DNA of 64,000 nt, from positions 42,532,164 to 42,596,163 of the forward strand of contig CM075941.1 of the NCBI GenBank assembly GCA_038030265.1, given 5' to 3'. Positions 59,753-64,000 of this stretch are shown here, piece after piece. The position numbers and the translations under genes were made by a program. Source of the stretch: Corythucha ciliata (taxonomy: Eukaryota; Arthropoda; Insecta; Hemiptera; Tingidae). Every line of letters begins with the position of its first letter. Position 1 is the stretch's first letter. The notes beneath the pieces are model-generated. The model saw only the letters and a list, made by a program, of their open reading frames with translations. It was not told where the DNA came from and did no database searches.

Positions 59753-59755
59753 TTA

Positions 59756-62700
59756 TGAGTTACAGAATAGGCCCGCTGGTCACCGCAACTGTACATCACG
59801 TTTCCCTTGGTAACAACGGTTGTTGATGTCACTTAACCCCCCCCCCCCAACCCTCTTTAACGGTTTCATTACAAGGACTTCGATGCTTTTTTACGCTCCT
59901 CACTTCTCTTTTCAAATAGCGATAAAACCTTTGACACCACACGTTTTTTTCACGGAATAAAACGCCTTCCCTCTCTCCATGGCTACCCATCATCATTTTA
60001 AAAGCAAAAAAAAAAAAACCGTATAGCATGCCCTATGTCATAAAATTTGTCTAACTTACCCTCCCCTTCCCAATCATTGCCACCTCACCTTCATTTTCTT
60101 CTTCAAAGGCACCTAGCACGGCCCGGCGATGAATTTGGTCAAGCGGAGGTGATAATTCAACACCCTATCTACTCCCTATCTACTCTACTCTTCCCCCCCC
60201 CCATATCTACTCTTTTTGTTCGAAATTGTTCGCTATTTAAAACTTTTTAATTCCGTCAAAAGGGAAACAGGAGTAGTAAGATATTATTTCCTTTGCAGGT
60301 GGGCTCTTTTTATCGCAACGAGACGATGCATCAGAGCTGATGAGAGGGCGAGACCACCGAGTGAGAAATAAATTCCTTTGTTTTTATTGTTGGACAATGG
60401 CGTGAGGGAGAGGGGTAATTTAAAAAAAAGAGATAAAAATCTTTTCCAGTGACACGAAAATTATTTTAATACGTCTACCAACTTTTGTCGCGCCCGCGAG
60501 TTCCCAAATGAAAATGAAAAAAAAAACACGCCCTGCGTAGTTCAAGTCCCCTCCCTCCGTATTCATCGACTACCAGGCGAGAGGTCTGCAGCACATTGAA
60601 CACAAATGTTCAACAGACTCATTTTATCCGATAAATTTATCTGTAGGACGTTAAGGTGGGGGGGGGGGGATTCAAACAACTACATTTTTCCTCCCTTTCT
60701 AAAATTAAGTAAAGAGGAAGCAAGGCTACTTTCATTTCACTCCCGGGAATTTGCCTAGCACCGAGGCTGTGAACTGTCAGACAGCCGAAGGAAAAAAAAA
60801 AAAAAAAGTGAGGGGCAAAAAACGGTTAAATAGGAAATTAATTTTCGGAAATCTTGACGTTGGCGTATAAAGCGTATCAGATGAAATGAAGTAAAAGGTA
60901 AGAAGAAAGTGCCAGAGTGAGAGAGATGAAAAGACGAGAGCGTTGAATCAATTTTAATTGCAGGTGTTCCTTTCAAGAAAAAGGCGAGGAAGAGAAAATT
61001 GAATCAGCAAAGAACCTTAGGGAGAGGGGGGGTTAAGGTTAAATTTCGTTTCAAATTTAATCAACCCTCAAAAATTACTGTTTTCCTTGTTGGAATAAAT
61101 AATTTAACAACCTTTTATAACCTTGTTTTCAATCGATATTGTCACCTCTGAGTTTTACGGCGACATTATACAATTATGAGGATGCCATTATTTAACTTTT
61201 TTTTTTCTTATTTTTTATATTAAGTAAAATGGAAGCAGTGGCAGAACAATAATGACTCGGCGGAACTTTTAATGATCGCGTGACTCTCTTCGAGAAGAAA
61301 GATGATGGGTGAAAGGATGGTAGTGGTCGTGTTTGGGCTGAGAGGGTTGAGGCAGTGGGGGAAAAAAGAAGAAACCCATTTACACCTTAAATTAACCGGT
61401 CGTTGTAAATTGACCTGGAAAACTGTCTCTAAAAGAAAAAAAAAACTCGCTAAAAATACAGTAAAGCGTTGAAAATGTGATTGGAGAGGCGTATAGAGAA
61501 ACAAGCGAACATGCCACACGTATACACGTCTTGTTATAACACCAACCCCTTCAATAACCATCTCTCTGATGACTCTATGAATACAACCCATAGATGATTG
61601 TAATCAATTAGTGGAGGTATGGCGCAAACTGTGCGCAGTGTTTTCCATATTCATCAAGTTCGCCTCCCCATCCCCCACCCTAACATCCTTCATCAGTTTC
61701 TTTCAACCATGAAACTCCCTGGAAGAAAAACTAAAACAGTTTCGCGTTCAATTGAACGGAAAACGTTCCCTTAATTTGTTTTTCAAACTTTTTTTTTCTC
61801 TTCTCTATCTTCTTAATGTTGCATTATTTACATAAAACCAGAGAATACGAAAAAGTCGTGAGTCGAAGACAAAAAAAGTGGGTTCATCATGGAAAAAACT
61901 CGACTCCTAATGGTTAGCAGTTTTTTTCTTGAAAAGAGAAACAAAAACAGAAAAAAAATGTAAATAATAACGGAAATAAAACGCGAATTCAAAGAAGAAA
62001 AAGAAGAAGAAGAAAAAAAAAACGAACATAAAACTCCGCTCTAATTGTTTACCGCGGCCATGTAAATGCTGCCGACGCATTCAACAAGACTATTTGCTAC
62101 GTTATTTCCAAGCTAACGGGGCGTTGTTACAGCTCTGGTGGTGGATTAAGAGAGAGAGAGAGAGAGTGAGAGAGTGAGTGATAGAGAGAAAGAGTGAGAT
62201 ATACGTTTTTTTTTTTTAAATGCCACACTGTAAAATACGTCGAATAAGGACTCGCGGTGACCTTTTTATGTACTTTTGCGAAGTCGGTAGTTGTGGGCTG
62301 AGTGAAAAATTATTAGTGGTTATGAGTCCCAAGGTGGAATAGTAGTGCGCACACCCATTTGAAACCTCGCTTAACGAGTTAAACTATAAGTAGAAGTTAA
62401 ATCGACGAGCATCGGGGTTCTTCAGTTGATTACTTACACAGTTTAATCCGATTAAAAAATTGTTTATTTTACTTTCAGGAATCCATCAAAAAGAAGGAAA
62501 TTAAGAAGTTGTTGTGTGGGGGGGGGGGGGTGAAGGGACTGGATTAAGATTCACGTTTCGGTTGGAGTCGAAAGCTCTAGCCAGGGGAGAGCCGAGTAAT
62601 TACACCGCTGCACTTTAATGATCTAATTGGGGTATATGATATTAGCCTTTCGAACGTTGGGAGCCGCTTCTGTTTAATTAAATCAAATTGAATCCTTCGA

Positions 62701-62930
62701 AGGAAGGTTTTTGATAACTAGTTTTCTCAACTCCCCCCCCCCCCTCACACGAAACCCCAGAGTCAACCACTTCTTATACACGGAAAGCCACTGATTTCGT
62801 CGTTAGAAAATTACGCATCTGCCCCCCCCCCCCTCCGCCAACCTTATTTTCGCGAACTAAAGAGAATCAATTGTCAAACAAATGGTGTGGTGCCCACCCA
62901 CGAATATTTCGGCGACGGACCCACGTAAGT
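59756..62930. other. Non-coding with microsatellites, no gene recognised
   Basis: Poly-C (about 59839), poly-G (about 60658, 62520), (GA)n at 62149-62170 and AT-rich sequence. Acceptor-like sites near 60299 and 62479 lack convincing exons. Confidence 0.5.
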
Positions 62931-63020
62931 TACCCAAAATTTCGCAGGGTTTCTTGATTTCAAAAACAAGTTTTGCTGGGCTGGCTTGTTCAAGAACCAC
63001 AATTTTGCGAGGATGCTTTT
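62931..63020 (+). repeat. Short family-2-like repeat remnant
   Basis: Two or three units such as CCCAAAATTTCGCAGGGTTT and GAACCACAATTTTGCGAGG abut the gypsy fragment. Confidence 0.5.
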
Positions 63021-63026
63021 ATATAT

Positions 63027-64000
63027 TCACGTACACGTATTTGTCATGAACCATTTAATAAACAGAACCATCAAAGCAAATGTTAATACACAACAATTCT
63101 CCTCCCCTAACAATATATTTGTATATATTTTTTTTAGTCTGTACTGATATCTTGACCAATCTTCCTCATTTGATCCACATGGCGCCTGTGGGAGATGGCT
63201 CCAGAACGAATTGTATAATTGATTCCCGATTTCGAAGATACGATGCCAAAACTCCACTTGCTTTTTCGGTCTGAGTACTCCCGAAAAGCGACCTTCTCCC
63301 CGATTTCAAATGTTCTTCCTTTTTCTTCTTCTACCGTAGCTCGTTGCGTTTTTTCCGCATAATGCTTAGTTTCTTTCAGCATGTCCAAATGAGATCTGAT
63401 ACTTCTCCCCAAGAACAGTTCCGCAGGTGACACACCTGTAATAGAATGATATGTTCTTCTATAGGTATACAAATATTTCAAAAGAGCATCTGAAATATCT
63501 CGCTCATCGTTCAAAATTCGGACAAGGCCTGACTTGAAGGACTGGACGTTTCTTTCTACTTGACCTTTGGTGGCCGGGTGATAAGGTGCCGAGAATTTCT
63601 GGATTATTCCATTAATTTGACAAAACGACTTCAATTCTTGACATCTGAACTGCGAACCACTGTCTGAAACTATGATTTTTGGTAAACCAATCGAGGCAAA
63701 AAAACAATTTCAATCTTCGCAAAGTTTCAACGGCTGACATCGAGTTAACCTGTTGAACCTCTACCCGTTTGCTGTAGGCGTCGACTATTAACAAATACGT
63801 TTTTTTTTTTTTTAAAGGCCCCATGGATTCTTTCCATTGGTGCTGAAGGATACTCCCATTGATGCAAAGGCACTTTTACCGGATTGTTCCTAGATCGTTG
63901 ACAAGGGAGACAGTTCTTAATTAAGGTCTCAATATCAGCGTCAATTCCTGGCCACCAAACATAACTTCTGGCCAAACTCTTCATCCTGACTATTCCAAGA
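63027..64000 (-). pseudogene. Ty3/gypsy integrase fragment (runs off window)
   Basis: On the minus strand, in order from 64000: the end of the zinc-binding region (ARSYVWWPGIDADIE, then CLPCQRSRNNP), a core with IVDAYSK, the second catalytic Asp region (VSDSGSQF near 63660), and the third acidic region (YHPATKGQVERN) in the longest open piece (63634-63134), then a C-terminal domain. There are at least two frame changes, one at a poly-A/T run (63800-63814). It differs in sequence from the 5238-7773 copy, so it is a different gypsy lineage. The rest of pol lies beyond the window. Confidence 0.9.

Noticed and set aside
62465..62515. Possible exon after TTTTACTTTCAG
   Set aside because: Acceptor-like, but the following 40 bases run into a poly-G tract with no donor and no recognisable peptide.

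Overview
The window looks like a piece of an arthropod nuclear genome. It is AT-rich and gene-poor, full of poly-A/T and poly-G/C runs, and littered with decayed DNA transposons and Ty3/gypsy fragments. The one clear host gene is a single-exon long Toll-type receptor (13874-18031, + strand). Its cysteine clusters, second LRR block, TIR domain and terminal QAYLV tail match the Toll-6/Toll-7/Tollo/18-wheeler class. I cannot name the species. No CRISPR, operon or prokaryotic feature is present.

Layout: 1-1890 is a broken piggyBac transposase split by a hAT-like insertion (505-1409). 5238-7773 is a decayed gypsy pol on the minus strand. 7794 to about 12114 is a composite transposon relic holding a second complete element (9093-10559), a foldback element and a tRNA-like sequence inside an inverted repeat. 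13410-18290 is the Toll locus with its leader and 3' end. 20926-22256 is another hAT-like element. 22265-34360 is mostly plain non-coding DNA with a possible terminal exon and 3' UTR at 28934-30300. 34367-34936 is a foldback element with a TTA duplication. 39123-44512 is a nest of elements (outer copy, inner copy 41795-44382, small palindrome 40820-40902). 48055-50255, 51103 to about 53130 and 55722-57424 are further array-bearing elements. 57520-59059 is another array. 59151-59752 is a run of three adjacent palindromes. 63027-64000 is a second gypsy integrase fragment running off the end.

The most interesting signal is a recurring architecture. At least seven non-autonomous elements have short terminal inverted repeats (mostly CAGNGGCG-type, one TAGGGTGGC) and 8-bp target duplications that I could read on both sides. 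Their interiors are mostly long arrays of degenerate, roughly 30-bp units. At least four different unit motifs occur, and they share the roughly 30-bp period and a CGCGAATT-like core. Copies of one family keep the same order of diverged units, so the arrays travel as part of the transposon. A working idea, not shown here, is that the units are amplified binding sites for a hAT-type transposase or a host protein.
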